From Blasia pusilla (taxonomy: Eukaryota; Marchantiophyta; Marchantiopsida; Blasiales), in contig CM114274.1 of NCBI GenBank assembly GCA_050084515.1, positions 7,812,001-7,876,000 of the forward strand: DNA of 64,000 bases, in the 5' to 3' direction. A program made the position numbers and the translations under genes. Below the pieces are notes generated by a model. It worked only from the letters and a program-made list of their open reading frames with translations. It did no database searches and was not told the DNA's origin. Shown one piece after another: positions 10,957 through 23,125 of the stretch. How positions within the stretch are numbered: the stretch's first letter is position 1; each line of letters begins with the position of its first letter.

Positions 10957-12100
10957 TCAAATGAAGCGGAGTTCTATTTTGTCTAGTCTTTCTAAGCCTA
11001 AGCACTTGGCATTTTCAGTACTGATATCCAAGGCACCTTGCGGTTCACATTTTAAAGCATACTTCAGCAAGTAGAAGGACCAATCCACATTTGTTACATA
11101 TTGAAGGTTCATGTGTGCTCCTAGAGCACAAGTATTGCCGGGGGATAAGGAATAACGTTACGGTGATCGTGTCTAGGCGGATAATACTTCCATTTTGAAG
11201 TCTGTAACTCTATGGTTGGCTGTGTCTCATAATTCACACTGTCGGGAAACCAAGTCGGTAGTAGGGAGCATGTAATGAGGTGCGATTGACAATACACGTA
11301 CCTTTTTACACACATGAATTTGCTTAGTCACGACATACTTCTGTAACAAAGCAGAGTTGCACATTTTTCCAACAGATGCTAACATTGAATCAACTTGAGG
11401 AATGTAACAACATATCTTTGAGGCAACACTTTGAACGTCTTCAGAGTTCAGCCAAAGTATTATGTGGCACTGCAAGCTTCCACGGCCCTGTAATTCATAC
11501 CGTATTAGATAGTTGGTCACTCTCCCTAAAAATTTTGGCCACCGAAGATATACTTATTGAGAAAATGCTTAAGGCGGGTATGAAATAACATTGCACATTC
11601 AACCAAGGCATCTCTCTACGTGAATGATGGGTTAAATTTCTTAACTAGGGACTTTATGTCTTCTATCTACCCACCTAGTTTTAGAGACCTTATCTGAAGT
11701 TAATATAAGGAAAAAGTCTGGCATCCCCCACTTTCTTGCCATTGCCTTGAGATCCTTTAGATGTTGTCTATGTCATGCTAGGGTGCCTAGGATATGTGCA
11801 CTGATAGTGTGCTTTGACAGATGGCCATATAGGTCTTCCTCTAGTGGGTCCGCGTGTTATCTCTTTAGTTTATCTAATTCTCTTCTAAGAATATAACTAC
11901 GCATTGAGGTTTCTAACGCAATTGATTATCTTAACTGATGCGTGATAAGCGAGTATGGCTTATACAAGGTGAATACTCCAAACAACTATTTCATTCCACT
12001 TCTGATATAGTCAACGGAGGATATATTGCTTGTGTAAAATCTTCTCAAGTAGGGAAATAAGAAAGGGATGAGGCATGTCTCAATTGTGAGTTTACAATCA
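10957..12100 (-). pseudogene. Helitron Rep (HUH nuclease) domain, broken
   Basis: On the minus strand this reads as a Helitron-like N-terminal/Rep domain interrupted by stops and frameshifts. In order: LIPFLFPYLRRFYTSN (about 12095), YIRSGMK, SKHTISAHILG then RQHLKDLKAMARKWGMPDFF LILTSD (about 11800-11690), YELQGRGSLQCHIILWL (11499-11449), LLQKYVVTKQIHVCK, and finally GAHMNLQYV with DWSFYLLKYALKCEP (about 11110-11045). The last piece fits the Helitron tyrosine region (YLLKY). The HUH motif reads Q-C-H where the family has H-x-H, so the metal site is damaged. The protein would nick and join single-stranded DNA during rolling-circle transposition. It is no longer functional here. Confidence 0.85.
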
Positions 12101-12252
12101 GCTAATATCTCGTGAATGTCACTCAAGAAGTCTTCCCTGCATTGGCTGTTATTTCTTAGAAATACACTACCATTGTAAAATATACTATAGGATTTCCTTC
12201 TTTGTATTGGTAGGCAGTACTGAACAACTTGGAGAATATTTAACTCTACACA

Positions 12253-12879
12253 TTATGGATCAAAACACATACTATGTGTTACTGTGCCCTTTTCCTGAGA
12301 GGCTTTGAGAATTGTGTTGATAGTAGTAGACTGGAGCACAACAAGCCCACATGGTGGAGTAGGCAACACAATAAGAGCCATATGATGTCTATAAATTTCA
12401 TTTACTTGTAGGTTTATAAGAAAGGCATCTTTTACTTGATTGTATAAAGAGTATGTGTCTGTTTTGGTGGGATTTTGCAAATTCCAACCAACGAGAGGGT
12501 TGTCCAAAAGAGAGGTGACTTGGAAAAATCCGCTATGAAATCCATTATACTTTGTCTCAATCCCCAGTGGTGAATATACAATTGACAACATCTGCATAAT
12601 CAGAGGGTTTATGGCTAAGATGTCTCGCATATATCCAGGTGTCATGTATACGTTCACCTCAGTTTGTGGATTAGTTGTATTACATTTAATACAAACATAG
12701 AAATAGTCAGGGTTTTTTAATACGAAGGATGTCATATATCCGTTACATAGGGTATACTGGGGATAGACAGAGCTTTTTATCAAGTTCATTTGCAATGTTC
12801 CATTGTAAAGTAAGACTGTGCCACAAAATCCACAACATTGCATTTTTTTAATAAAGTTGGAATAACGTTCTTGCCACAT
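12253..12879 (-). pseudogene. Helitron protein N-terminal region with CxxC pairs
   Basis: This 208-codon frame starts at an ATG (12879) and lies directly upstream, in sense, of the Rep remnant. It has the features expected ahead of Rep in Helitron proteins: Cys clusters (CCGFC near residue 15 and CIKC near residue 64), a block like MTPGYMRDILAINPLIMQML, and a hydrophobic GFFQVT segment. The zinc-finger role is inferred. It ends at TAA (12253-12255) before the Rep core, so the original protein is split. It is probably the best-preserved part of the element. Confidence 0.6.
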
Positions 12880-14655
12880 ATGTAGCAGACGGTTTATGCT
12901 TGGCCATACTCGATCTACAGACAGGCTTTGCCGCCAATTTTGTAATGTTGATAGTTTTAGTAATAGCTCTATGACGAAACAGTTTCAATCTTGTTTTGTT
13001 TAAAAGCAATAAAGAATGGCTTCTGTGTTATGTGAGGTTTCTACCTATTCTCTATAACGTAGGTGCTATATCCGATAGGATTATTTGTAGTCAATGCTAA
13101 GCAAGTGTGTCCACCTTAAAAGTCTTAAAAATGCTAATCAAAGGAACGCACCACACTTTATGGATACATACTACTATTTTAACAGCATGTGAATGTTGAA
13201 GAAATCTCTACATAATGGTAAGATGCTAAGGGTTTATTTGTAACCAAGAAGAAATCAACAGGAACCTCAACATTTAGTTATGTCCTATCAATGAAACTCT
13301 ACATTATGCAAAAGCAACATTCTCTTATTCTAGTTCAGCTAAGCATAATCACATGTTGGTCTAGTGAACCTAAGTATAAACAATGAACTTATTGTAACCT
13401 TAACATACACTTTTGCAAAAACGATAAGAAATATGGGGGTTTTTATCTGAAAAAATACTTGTAAATAAGTTGTTGCTTTATGACTGTTGCACAAGATCAA
13501 GTAAAGCCAAATTGACCCTACATACAATCAATACGAAAAAAAGACATCGTCAGTTGAATGGATGACAGAGCATATAACATCATAAAAATGCTCATACAAC
13601 TTTTGCACGACAAAATGTTCACACGATTGGTGCAGGTGAATTTAGCATTATAATCGGTAGTTATCTACAAAATGTAAATCACATAGCCAAGACCAAGTTG
13701 TACGGAAAACATAATAGATTGCAATGCCGTCTATATTTTGTAGCCCCCCTGTAAGTCCTCTTATAGAATAAAAATTTACACTAGCATACGTGAAAAGACA
13801 ACAACAAATTTTAAAATGGGATTTCTTCTTGCATCCGGATAGCTGCCGTTTGCATTTCGGTGGAAATGACAGCTCCGTCAGCTTCGAGATTCCTGGAATT
13901 GTGCTTGGCATATGAGTCTTAAAATGGATTGCAGGGATAGTGATGGCTGTGCGTACTTAAATTGCAAGAAGCAGTAAAAACAAATTAACATGAAGAAAGC
14001 ACCAATTCAGAGCAAACCTGGCCTCTAAACAGTCTGAGAGCTTGCAAAGGTTTGTAAGAGATTGATAACCCAAAGAAGATGATCTCCGGAGTTGTCGTCT
14101 TAGAAAGAAAACCTATAGAAATTGCTCAACCGAAATAGTTGGGTCAAGCAATTTCAACTCACCTATGGGCGCCTATTTAATCAAATGAGTCAACTTGAAA
14201 TTACAACCTTGGGCCGACAATTCGGTATACAACCTTGAAATTGAAATAATCATTGATTCCCAAGATAAATTCAGTTACGAGGGCTTCAGAATCTAACAAT
14301 TCAGTTATAGGGGCAGTCTCATCATCCAAGACCAAAATCAGAGAATTTGCATCATTGCGTTGTTGTCTTCGCTCTCACCAATTTAGCCAACTAGGTTCCC
14401 TTCCGCTCTAGCGGGGTTTACTGTCCTACAGTAAAAAAAAAAACTGTTGAAGACACCCGACATTCAATCAATCACTATACATAATGAAAGTTCAAAACGA
14501 AGACATGTTGAGCTCAATTACAAAGCCTTAGAGGGACAAATGCAAAACTATAATAAAACTCATCCTTAGTAGAGCAAAAAATGTAAAAAACAAGAACGGT
14601 TGAATGAAAGTTGTGACACTCTAGACAGATTGCGTAACAACTTGAAGTAACTCAC
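12880..14655. other. AT-rich spacer, no recognised gene
   Basis: Short open frames on the minus strand (13339-13527, 13648-13911) match nothing I recognise. The 5' end of the Helitron should lie in or near this interval, but a lone TC start cannot be placed by eye. Confidence 0.35.
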
Positions 14656-14888
14656 GTCCTTTGCACTTGAAGGAAAACCTCTACTCGGCCTTTCGTACAT
14701 ACTAACACCGACACGGGAAAACAAGGACTACCGTAGTGTGAATCTTGGGTAAGGCGTCAAGGACATCTTTTGCACTTCAAGAAAAACCTCTCCTCAATCG
14801 AGAAAATAGACCTTTTGTACACACTAACACTGACATGGAAGAAGAGAGTCTACCGCAATATGAATTCTAGATGAGGCATCAGAGACCG
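14656..14888. repeat. Two imperfect tandem copies of a 105-125 bp unit
   Basis: The phrase CTTTTGCACTT-AAG-AAAACCTCT followed by TTTGTACACACTAACAC-GACA and CTACCG-A-TATGAAT appears from about 14658 and again from about 14764. The second copy has a short extra insert (CAATCGAGAAAATAGAC). The copies are clearly diverged. No coding function is visible. Confidence 0.7.
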
Positions 14889-15039
14889 AGTATGCTTTGC
14901 TCCTCAAGGGTAACGTGAAACAAGTGAAACGAAATTCTTCGAACATGGTGTAAGTACCCTACTTTTCCAGTAAACATTGAGTCTACAAACATCGAGGAAA
15001 GCATTGTCATACTTTGTCAGGAATTTGCCATTGATTCAG

Positions 15040-15200
15040 TGAGAGATCGGTGCATTTTCTCGGGCATTGAGCGCAAAATAAACTCCAACAAGAATGAGCG
15101 ATAATGAGTGAAAGAATGACCAAGAATGAATGAATTATTGTCAATTCAATGAGGTACATTTTCTCAGGCAGTGAGCGGAGAATAAAGTTCAAGGAGAAAG
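15040..15200. repeat. Direct repeat of about 50 bp, spaced about 105 bp
   Basis: GGTGCATTTTCTCGGGCA, TTGAGCGCAAAATAAA at about 15049 recurs as GGTACATTTTCTCAGGCAGT, GAGCGGAGAATAAA at about 15154. They look like two diverged copies with a unique middle. Confidence 0.6.
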
Positions 15201-18100
15201 AAAGCAATGCATAGGTATGCATCCATTACCAAATTGAGTAGTGTGTTGCACTCACCGATATCGCCAATTGTAGGTCCACTCTCCTCGGTCCATCTTTTCG
15301 TCTATTTTTGTGGCTTACAAACAAATGTGGTTGTTGATAATTAGTTGTCAAACCTCTCCGAGAACAAGTATGTCGATACGCAAACATAGTTGAACCAATG
15401 ACATACAATTCTCAACTCTCGAGCGCAAATTTCCATATACCCAAAAGTATCTGAAATCAAAGAAGCAACAATGAAGATGAGGTAGCGCACTAGGTTGAGC
15501 AACAATGAAATAAAGATGAAAAAGGAATGGCCCCTGCTCGTTTTAAGTTGCCCTCGTCCACTGCACAAGTTTGAGGTAATTCGACAATTAAGGTTAATGT
15601 GTGAAGCGAACGCTATCATAAACCTGCGATTAACATTGGACTCTATTTGGTAAGTCTGTCTCAATGGCGCGCTCACCCACAAACCTGCAAGTTGCATTGC
15701 ATTCAAAGAGCATTTTAGTTCCTTGCTCACCTACGTACATGGGGAATCGGTGCACACTGCACAAGGGCATATTGATAGCCTCTGCTCTCTCTGCGCTCCA
15801 CATGGCCGTGTCTTCACACGCCGTAAATGCATGCTATATACTAGTGTATCAACGTTGGACGTAACCCATAGAACTTATACTTTGAGACCTGACGAAACGT
15901 GCCAACATAATATTCCGATCCAAAATTTACGGATCCTTTATAGGGGCTGAAAAGACGATAGGGCGTCTCAAATTGTAGGCTATAGCACTAGTAGTCATCA
16001 GATCCAAAACTTTTTATGGATTTATGCTCGGTTGAATATTGGATGTCGGAGGAGGTGGATGCGCACCTCTTATAAATGAACGTCCAATCCATTTTCTGAT
16101 ATACTTAGGTCACGTAGTGTATTTAGTATGGCACCAAGTATGGGCTAAAACTTAAATGTACCTGGACATAGAGCTAAAATTTGGAACTAGCTCTATTTAA
16201 GTCTTAGCAAGGGCTAAGACTTAAATGTACTTGGGCGTAACTATAAATCATCCATATTTTACAGTCAAATACCAAGAAGATGTCGTGAGACCTACTTCCC
16301 GCATTATGAGATGCCCTCATGGAGATACATTGGGATATGTTAAGTAACGTATCAATTTTTTCTTCTAAAAAGTTAATAATATTGAGTATTATTAATTGTC
16401 TTATATTTATATTATAATTGGAAATAAAATAATAAGATAATAAGACAAAATATTATTAAATTTGAATTTTTTTTGATATTTTAGGAGGGGAAATAAATTT
16501 GAATGGAAGTGGGAAATGTTCTCATTTAAGTAAGATTAATTAATTATTTGCTTATTGTGTGTTATTTTGGTGGGAGGAGTAGAGGAGAAGGAATCTATAT
16601 TTTTCAATCTCTTATGGATAAGTGGAATTATTTAGGGGAATGGGGTATTCTTTAAATTTTGATTGAGAATTGGAGTTATTTAGAAGAGTGGAATGTAATT
16701 TCTCCTTTAAGATTTAAGAAAGGGGAAATTCTTTTAAATTTTAAAAATTGTAATGTATTAGAATTATAAGAATTACTAGAATTGATCTTTTTAAGATGAT
16801 TTATGGAGTCTGATCCCCAAGAGAATCACAATTATCTGAAAAGGAAGTTAAAGTGTGTCATTTATGTGGGTTTGATAATTATGTTGATACAAAACAGATT
16901 CAAGCATTCATCCGGTTATTCTCCTTCTTACAAGTACCAAGGTTTTCCTTTCCTCTATTCTCTCAAGTGGAATTGAATTCACGCTCAGGAAAATCTTCAC
17001 TCAACATCAAGAACCTCACGGAGATCTCAACAAGAAGATGGCTTCTCCTACTTTTGGAACTCAATTCGTCTTGGCAGGCTACTCTCTGTCGAACAGATTT
17101 CTTACAACTTGTTGATTATTCTAATGGTGAAAGTGCTCTCCCGATCTACTCTTCACTCTGCAGACCCAATAAGATGATTCATGAATACACGTCGTACATC
17201 AGAATGAAGAAAGAGAATTCTTTACTATTCCATCAAGAATGAGAAAGCTTCAAAGTGTATACAAGCACGAGAGGGTACTACTTCCTTGCTCGGACCATTC
17301 CTACAGCATAAGGACTTCGTGATAGAATGATGCTGATAGCTACTCTCATGCTTCTTAAATATCCTCCAAGATAGAAGTAGTCCTAAAGATCTGAAGCGCT
17401 TCTTGTAAATCTAGTACCTATTGGGATCTTGTAACTACTTTAATCTAAGATTCTCTTATCTTTTCCTAGGATCCTTATGAATCTGCTGGCTGTAATTGTC
17501 CTAACTTCCTATTTGGCCCAAAAAGTCACGTCTCTTCCTAGCCTAACTACTCTAATGGTGTGCCGCTTGAAATCGCGACCATTCTTAGCTTCGCTGCAAA
17601 GTCAGAACCTCTTCTTCTTCCTTTGAGGACAAAGCTCTTCCTCTTTTTCTGAGGATGAAGTGCTGCATTTTTCGCGCTTGTTCCAAGTGCTTCATTCTTT
17701 GTTCTTCCGCGAAGCACTAATGCTTCGTCTTGGTGCTTCATTGAAGAGCGAAGTACTTTTTCCTCTTCTTCTTCATCCTACTTCGTTCAAGAGGGAAGCA
17801 CTTATTAATCTTCGTTGTCTTTGCCAAGCTTCGCTCTTGATCTTTAGACTTTGTTACCTCATTTTCCTCTCCTCCAAGGCAAGTCCTTGATTTTCCATCT
17901 CTCTGCCTTATCCTAGGAGTTTCATAGTCAATTCCAATACTCTTCATTCTTCCAATCCGCAAAAATAATATCCAAGACAGCTTTGTATATACAAACTTTA
18001 CTTCAAATAGTCCTTATCCTTGAATAAAAATGTATAAATTTCCAAATTTACAAAAGTGTGGTTATCACAAAAATGAAAAAAATATAATTATTTTTTTAAA
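15201..18100. other. Spacer without recognised gene
   Basis: Contains a short direct repeat around 16142-16240 (GGGCTAA-ACTTAAATGTAC twice), an AT-rich block at 16370-16780 and a 129-codon plus frame at 16853-17242 with no family similarity. At 17547-17900 both strands are open, and the words AAGTGCTTC/GAAGCACT and CTTCTTC recur. The open frames there look like a compositional effect rather than genes. Confidence 0.35.
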
Positions 18101-18107
18101 TGACTTA

Positions 18108-18136
18108 CATGCGCAAGCACGTGCATGCTAACTAGT
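18108..18136 (+). mobile_element. Helitron-type 3' terminus (plus orientation)
   Basis: CATGCGC (18108-18114) can pair with GTGCATG (18121-18127) around a 6-nt loop. CTAG follows at 18132-18135, then T. This is the same organisation as the other tails in this window. The 5' end was not found. Confidence 0.5.
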
Positions 18137-19203
18137 AAATGTTTTTGGTACTAAAGGATGGAATAAATGTGGATTAAAGATTTTTGTATAATGTACATCA
18201 TATGAGACTCAATTTTAATGTTGTTAACGTGGATACGGATACGGCCGATCAGTTAGGTCTAGACAATCAGTAATCAAATTTTAAGAAATTAGTTGAGAAA
18301 AATGTACCAAAAGCTTTCGCTATACTATATGCAAATATTGAATAATGAAAGGTAGCTTTGTTAATATGAAGTGTACTAAAAAGCATGTAGGTGAAGAAAA
18401 TGTAAGTTTGGAACAAAGTGAAAAATAATTTACAAGCAAACGAAGTAGGTTATTCGAATACTTGAAGTAACTCCCATGGCAATACAACAGTAATCGGAAA
18501 AAGAAGTTATAAATTTTAAGGTGATCTTATCAAAGGTTGGTTGATAGTATGCAATAAGACTTTTTATAAACATAAGCGGACTGACTTTATGAATAAAAGA
18601 TACATTGGGCTCATAGATAATTAAGGTTACCTATCAATTATGACAAGTAAATAAAGTATGCCTAAATAGATTTTATTTGAAGTGTGTCTATATCAAGTAT
18701 GAAAACTTCTAAGTATGAACATAATATGTTGACGCATAAAAGTTTATGCATAAGGAAAATATGAGAGCATGGCTGCAAGTAAGTGACATATGATAAGTAC
18801 TGACCATGTAGCACATGTATTTGCAGAGGTGATGGTAGGTAGTGTCATAGAGAAGATATACATACAGTGGAAGTGAATATGAAAGACTATAATAGATTCC
18901 AAAAAAACTATCTTCGTTGAATAATCTAATACTAATATGAATGTTGCATCTTTACATAACATATGGTGTAGGTGAGTAGAAAACACCAAAATAGATTACC
19001 AAAAAGTGGTTACATATCTAGTATCTAAACACTAACATGAAGTTTGCACACCGAGAAAGAATGAAGAATATTGTAACTAAGTAAATCAGCAAGAGTATTA
19101 TGCAATGTGTGGATAAGAGAATATCTCGCAGCCACGCATGGACTAAATTATTCTTGCCTAGAGTTCAGTTTTGGGTTGTAATCTATCAAAGGCTCAACTT
19201 CCT
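18137..19203. other. AT-rich spacer, nothing recognised
   Basis: Only short open frames; no repeat or RNA gene seen. Confidence 0.35.
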
Positions 19204-19479
19204 TCAAGAAGTCTTTGAATTGAGCTTGCACATCTCCAACTTATTAGTCAAGTAGGATACACTCTCCATTTGTATATCATTCTCTTCGTAAAGAGTAGAT
19301 AATTCATCGTTGATATTGTTGATGGTCCACTCCAATGCATTAATGTAGTCATGAGAGCTATCTAACTGATCCATGATCCCACAATATATATATATAGTGG
19401 TATAGTAGGACTGTAGGACGTGTATCAAAAAGTGGAAAATGTGATGGCCCTCTTGAAGAGTGTTGAGTTGTTGGAACAT
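19204..19479 (-). CDS. Hypothetical 91-aa coiled-coil fragment (family A, copy 1)
   Basis: The function is unknown. The C-terminal half, INDELSTLYEENDIQMESV then SYLTNKLEM, resembles the plus-strand fragment at 21691-21882 (LNDDLISSLYEEIDIHMSQV, SFLKDNL). The two therefore derive from a common coding sequence, in opposite orientations. Acidic and leucine-spaced residues suggest a coiled coil. The first half, rich in Tyr and His, shows no similarity. It lies in transposon-rich DNA and is probably part of an unrecognised mobile element. Confidence 0.4.
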   Translation of the reverse strand: MFQQLNTLQEGHHIFHFLIHVLQSYYTTIYIYCGIMDQLDSSHDYINALEWTINNINDELSTLYEENDIQMESVSYLTNKLEMCKLNSKTS

Positions 19480-21690
19480 CTACATTTAGGTAAGGTTGAT
19501 GCCTCAAAGGTCTTCATGTCATGACTTGAAAAAGTACATCATAAAAATATGTTAAATACAAAGGTAGTTGTGAATGCAAAAATACAGAATTAAGTGGATC
19601 AAGAACAATGGGAAAAGTGACTAAAATGAAGATATAATCGATGTGTATGAAAGAATTCACAATTCATTTATTACAAATAATAGAACATTACTTGAAATAA
19701 ACAACACGACTTGTTGGAAATTGATTATCAGTATAGTAAGAACATGCCCACTATAGAACATACAAAAAACCCGAATATATACTAAGTAATAAGAGTATGT
19801 CATGACAAGAATTATGCAATGTTTCATTGTAGAGATGATCATATTATCTCAAGCAATTAGAAAATGACTAAGAAAATTTGGTCCACTTCTATGATAGTGA
19901 GATGGATTGAGTGATATCTTGGATATATATTACGAAGTCCAGTATTAAAAATATCTACAAACGCAAAGCTACAAGATCATGGTAATCCAATCTACACAAT
20001 CAAAAGAATTTTTTTGGTATCGAATCATGTGGGAGAAAGTTTAAGTGCATGAAATTAAATGAATATTGAACAAATATAACTCAATGTAGCTTACCTACAA
20101 TAGATATTCATGCGTATTTGCGCTTACTAGGCAAAGTAACAAGGTCGTTGATATTGTAGATCGATGGACAGTTTAGAATCAATTACAATGCATGAAGATG
20201 GAAGGGTAGGTGATGTGAGGTCTTGTATGATAGGTGTGATACAAGGATGGGATAGGTCTTATTTGGGTGGTACAAACTTTGGTAGCTCACCATTGAACTT
20301 AGCTAGTTTTAAGCAATTTATCACATGAGATGCTTTGACATACAGTAAGGTCTCCTTTCAGTCTACTAATGATCCATTAAGTACCTAAAAATTACATGGA
20401 CTTTGCAAGTATGATACTCAACGATGTTCATAGTGTTCCAGATGATTGTACACCACATTTCATGCATCCTACAAAAAACCAGATGAGGTTTGGTGATAAC
20501 CTTGGGCTTGTTCCCGTATTTTGCAAAAATAGAATCATTAACAGGCAGATACAAGCGATTATAACACAAGCAAAGGTATGGGATCAAAATTTCTGCAATG
20601 ACAAGGAGGATGCTCCTACCACAGGAGAACACTTCCTTTCTTTCATTAGAGTCCATTTACCTTCTTTTGAATTCCATTCTATGCAATCACTTCATCTTAT
20701 ATCCAGTAATCGCTATTATTCATATTTCTAGGGATACAAAAGGAGGCATTACGGTATAAGAACATGGAGTTTAAGGAGACATCCTTGACATGCTCAGAAG
20801 GGAATATACTATTCATATTAGCATGTGGTGGAGTCTGTCTAGATCATCTCAAAACCCAATGATATGAATTCCATCTTCTAATCCATATGGTCATAGACTT
20901 GTCTACTTCTGAGGCCTCACACCTCATCACTTAGACTCAAGCTTGCTCATTCAATGGTGAACTCTCAAAGTTTGATCCTACATCAACTGATACCCATCAA
21001 ACCATCGTAATCCTTCGAGATTTTGAGGGAGGCAGTGGCACAACTACTACATCAAGTGCTAACTTTGAATGTGTGTGTTTGATTCTTCCACTCTTGTCAC
21101 ATCACCAATAAAGTGAAAGTTCACTTACACTATTCCTATGTAATTATCTTCTTTAACATACTTTTTACGCACTTCCTAAGCTACATTCTCCTCACAATGT
21201 TTCAGCTCTCTCAAACTTCTATTTCGGCTAAATAATTTGTTTTATAAGTGGTAACTCCTTTACTCTACTCTAGGTTCTAGTACTTTTCCACTTTATATAT
21301 TTTCCATCTTCCTTTGTAACCTTTGATACTCTCCTTCTAATCTTTATCAAATTCATTTCTTTTTCTTATTCAAACCATGAATTGGATTATTAGTTGCTAA
21401 CTTTCCTTATACACTCATACTATGGCAAATATTCCTTCTTCACTCTTACAGGTTTATTTATGTCAGATTCTTCCAAACCCACCAATCCCATTTTATATTT
21501 CGATACTATTTATCTACTTACAATCAATAGTAATATCCAATTTTCATCTTTCTATCTATATTTGTAGACACCATAGAGTCAATCTAGGTAGGGCTCTTCC
21601 ATGAGAGCATGGACAATCACATATAGTTCCTGCCCATCCTTACCAAGAAGCATTGTCCCAACTCATGGAAATTGAGGAACAGCCACGTAG
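19480..21690. other. Spacer between two related coiled-coil fragments
   Basis: Both strands are open around 20366-20731 (96 codons minus, 111 codons plus). Neither frame resembles a known family, so I do not call a gene. The rest is AT-rich with short frames only. Confidence 0.35.
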
Positions 21691-21882
21691 TTTGGAGATA
21701 TAAAGTTGGGGTTGAATGACGATCTTATATCATCTCTATATGAGGAGATTGACATTCACATGTCCCAAGTGTCATTTCTTAAGGATAACCTGAAGGATGC
21801 CAATACACATTTCAAAGATTTTTTCAAAGAGATCCAACCATTCTTTGCTAGAGAACAAAAATCTCATTATAGGCACATATAA
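21691..21882 (+). pseudogene. Coiled-coil fragment (family A, copy 2)
   Basis: An open stretch of 63 codons without an early ATG, ending at TAA (21880-21882). It encodes KLGLNDDLISSLYEE, IDIHMSQVSFLKDNLKDA and FKDFFKEIQPFFAREQKS. The first third matches the minus-strand frame at 19204-19479. The lack of a start and the stop immediately upstream (21688-21690) suggest a broken copy. Function unknown. Confidence 0.4.
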
Positions 21883-23054
21883 TAGAGTCATTGCTGCACA
21901 AGTAGAACTACATACTCAACCACTAAACATCTGAGTAGTATGAACTTTCTAGTAACCAAACTTGACATCTATTATTATGCTCTTTCCAATCTTTTGGGAG
22001 TTATAGTTCTGAGTGTACCTAAAATATATTTTACTCACTGTTTTAAATACCAATTTATGTTTCTTTTATATCATTTCACCATCATGTTCTACAACTTCTC
22101 TTTAATTTCAACTAACTCCATCCAATTATCGTGTTATGAATCAACCTATATATTATGTACTCTCCTACATTAATATGTATATATTCAAGAAACGGTAACT
22201 CGGTCAAGTGCACCACTATCATTATAAACTCGCATAGTACGTTTCACTACAAACATTTCAATTCTACATTAGACTTTTTACAAAAAAAAAAAATCACTTG
22301 ATCTCGTTGCGTACCTACATTGCATCTTTCCACCTCCTCTACAATTTTCCTACACACCTTTGAGGTTCTCCTTATTGTAACAACGTTTCCCAACCATTCA
22401 ACTACTTCTCAAGTACTGCACTAAGCATCAACAATGGTCTATCTATAAATACCACAATTACACGTCATTTCTACTTCCTTCTACTATTTTTTCCAACTGT
22501 ACAAAAATCACAACAATATCCACTATACTATTCCACCACATATTATTCCCACCATTGATCATTTTTCAGACTATTCTCACCATCCATTTCAACCTTAGGG
22601 CATCCACTACTCCCCTTTATAATGATCACTCCTTTTTCTATGTTGTTGATCCGTCTCCCTTATTTTACCCTTAATCGATACTTAGTTAGGCTTCTCTATA
22701 ATTTTCTTTTTTGTCTAATCTCAAATCTATACTATTGACATAGGATGGGTTTCCAAGTCCTTCCTCCTCAAAATACCTCTCATGTTCACATGTATGATTT
22801 TAAGAAATTAATTAAAAAAGGAATTCATTTTTTTGAGAAAAGGAATAATGTATATTCAACTGAATTTATTGGAACAAGAATGAATATGGAATCATTCGAG
22901 ACAAGAATTAATGTTATATATATAATTAAAAGAGGATAGGGTTTGAAGAACCCTCTCCTCTCATGTCGACACGTAGGTTTTTTTAAGCCTTTCCGTGTTA
23001 ACACGTGTACAAGAATATTTAACTAAGTTCCAACAAGAAGAACTAAAGGTTTTT
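21883..23054. other. AT-rich spacer ending in a Helitron tail
   Basis: No gene recognised. The sequence just before 23055 presumably belongs to the plus-oriented Helitron that ends at 23082. Confidence 0.35.
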
Positions 23055-23083
23055 CCGCCCGATGGTGCGGGTAATAGACTAGT
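23055..23083 (+). mobile_element. Helitron-type 3' terminus (plus), abutting a minus one
   Basis: CCGCCCGATGGTGCGGG (23055-23071) gives a short CCCG/CGGG hairpin, then TAATAGACTAG and T. CTAG is at 23079-23082. The hairpin is weaker than in the other tails. Two bases further on the CTAG of the opposing tail begins. Confidence 0.5.
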
Positions 23084-23111
23084 ACTAGTAAGATGACCGT
23101 GCGATGCACGC
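23084..23111 (-). mobile_element. Helitron-type 3' terminus (minus orientation)
   Basis: Read on the minus strand: CGTGCATCGCACG (23110-23098), a perfect 5-bp hairpin with 3-nt loop, then GTCATCTTA, CTAG (23088-23085) and T. This is the same sequence type as the plus-oriented tail at 59615-59643. Its body would extend to higher coordinates. Confidence 0.65.
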
Positions 23112-23125
23112 AAAATAAAAAAAGG

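Noticed and set aside
20366-20731. Open frames of 96 and 111 codons on opposite strands
   Set aside because: Neither shows known motifs. Kept only as a possible remnant of an unknown element.
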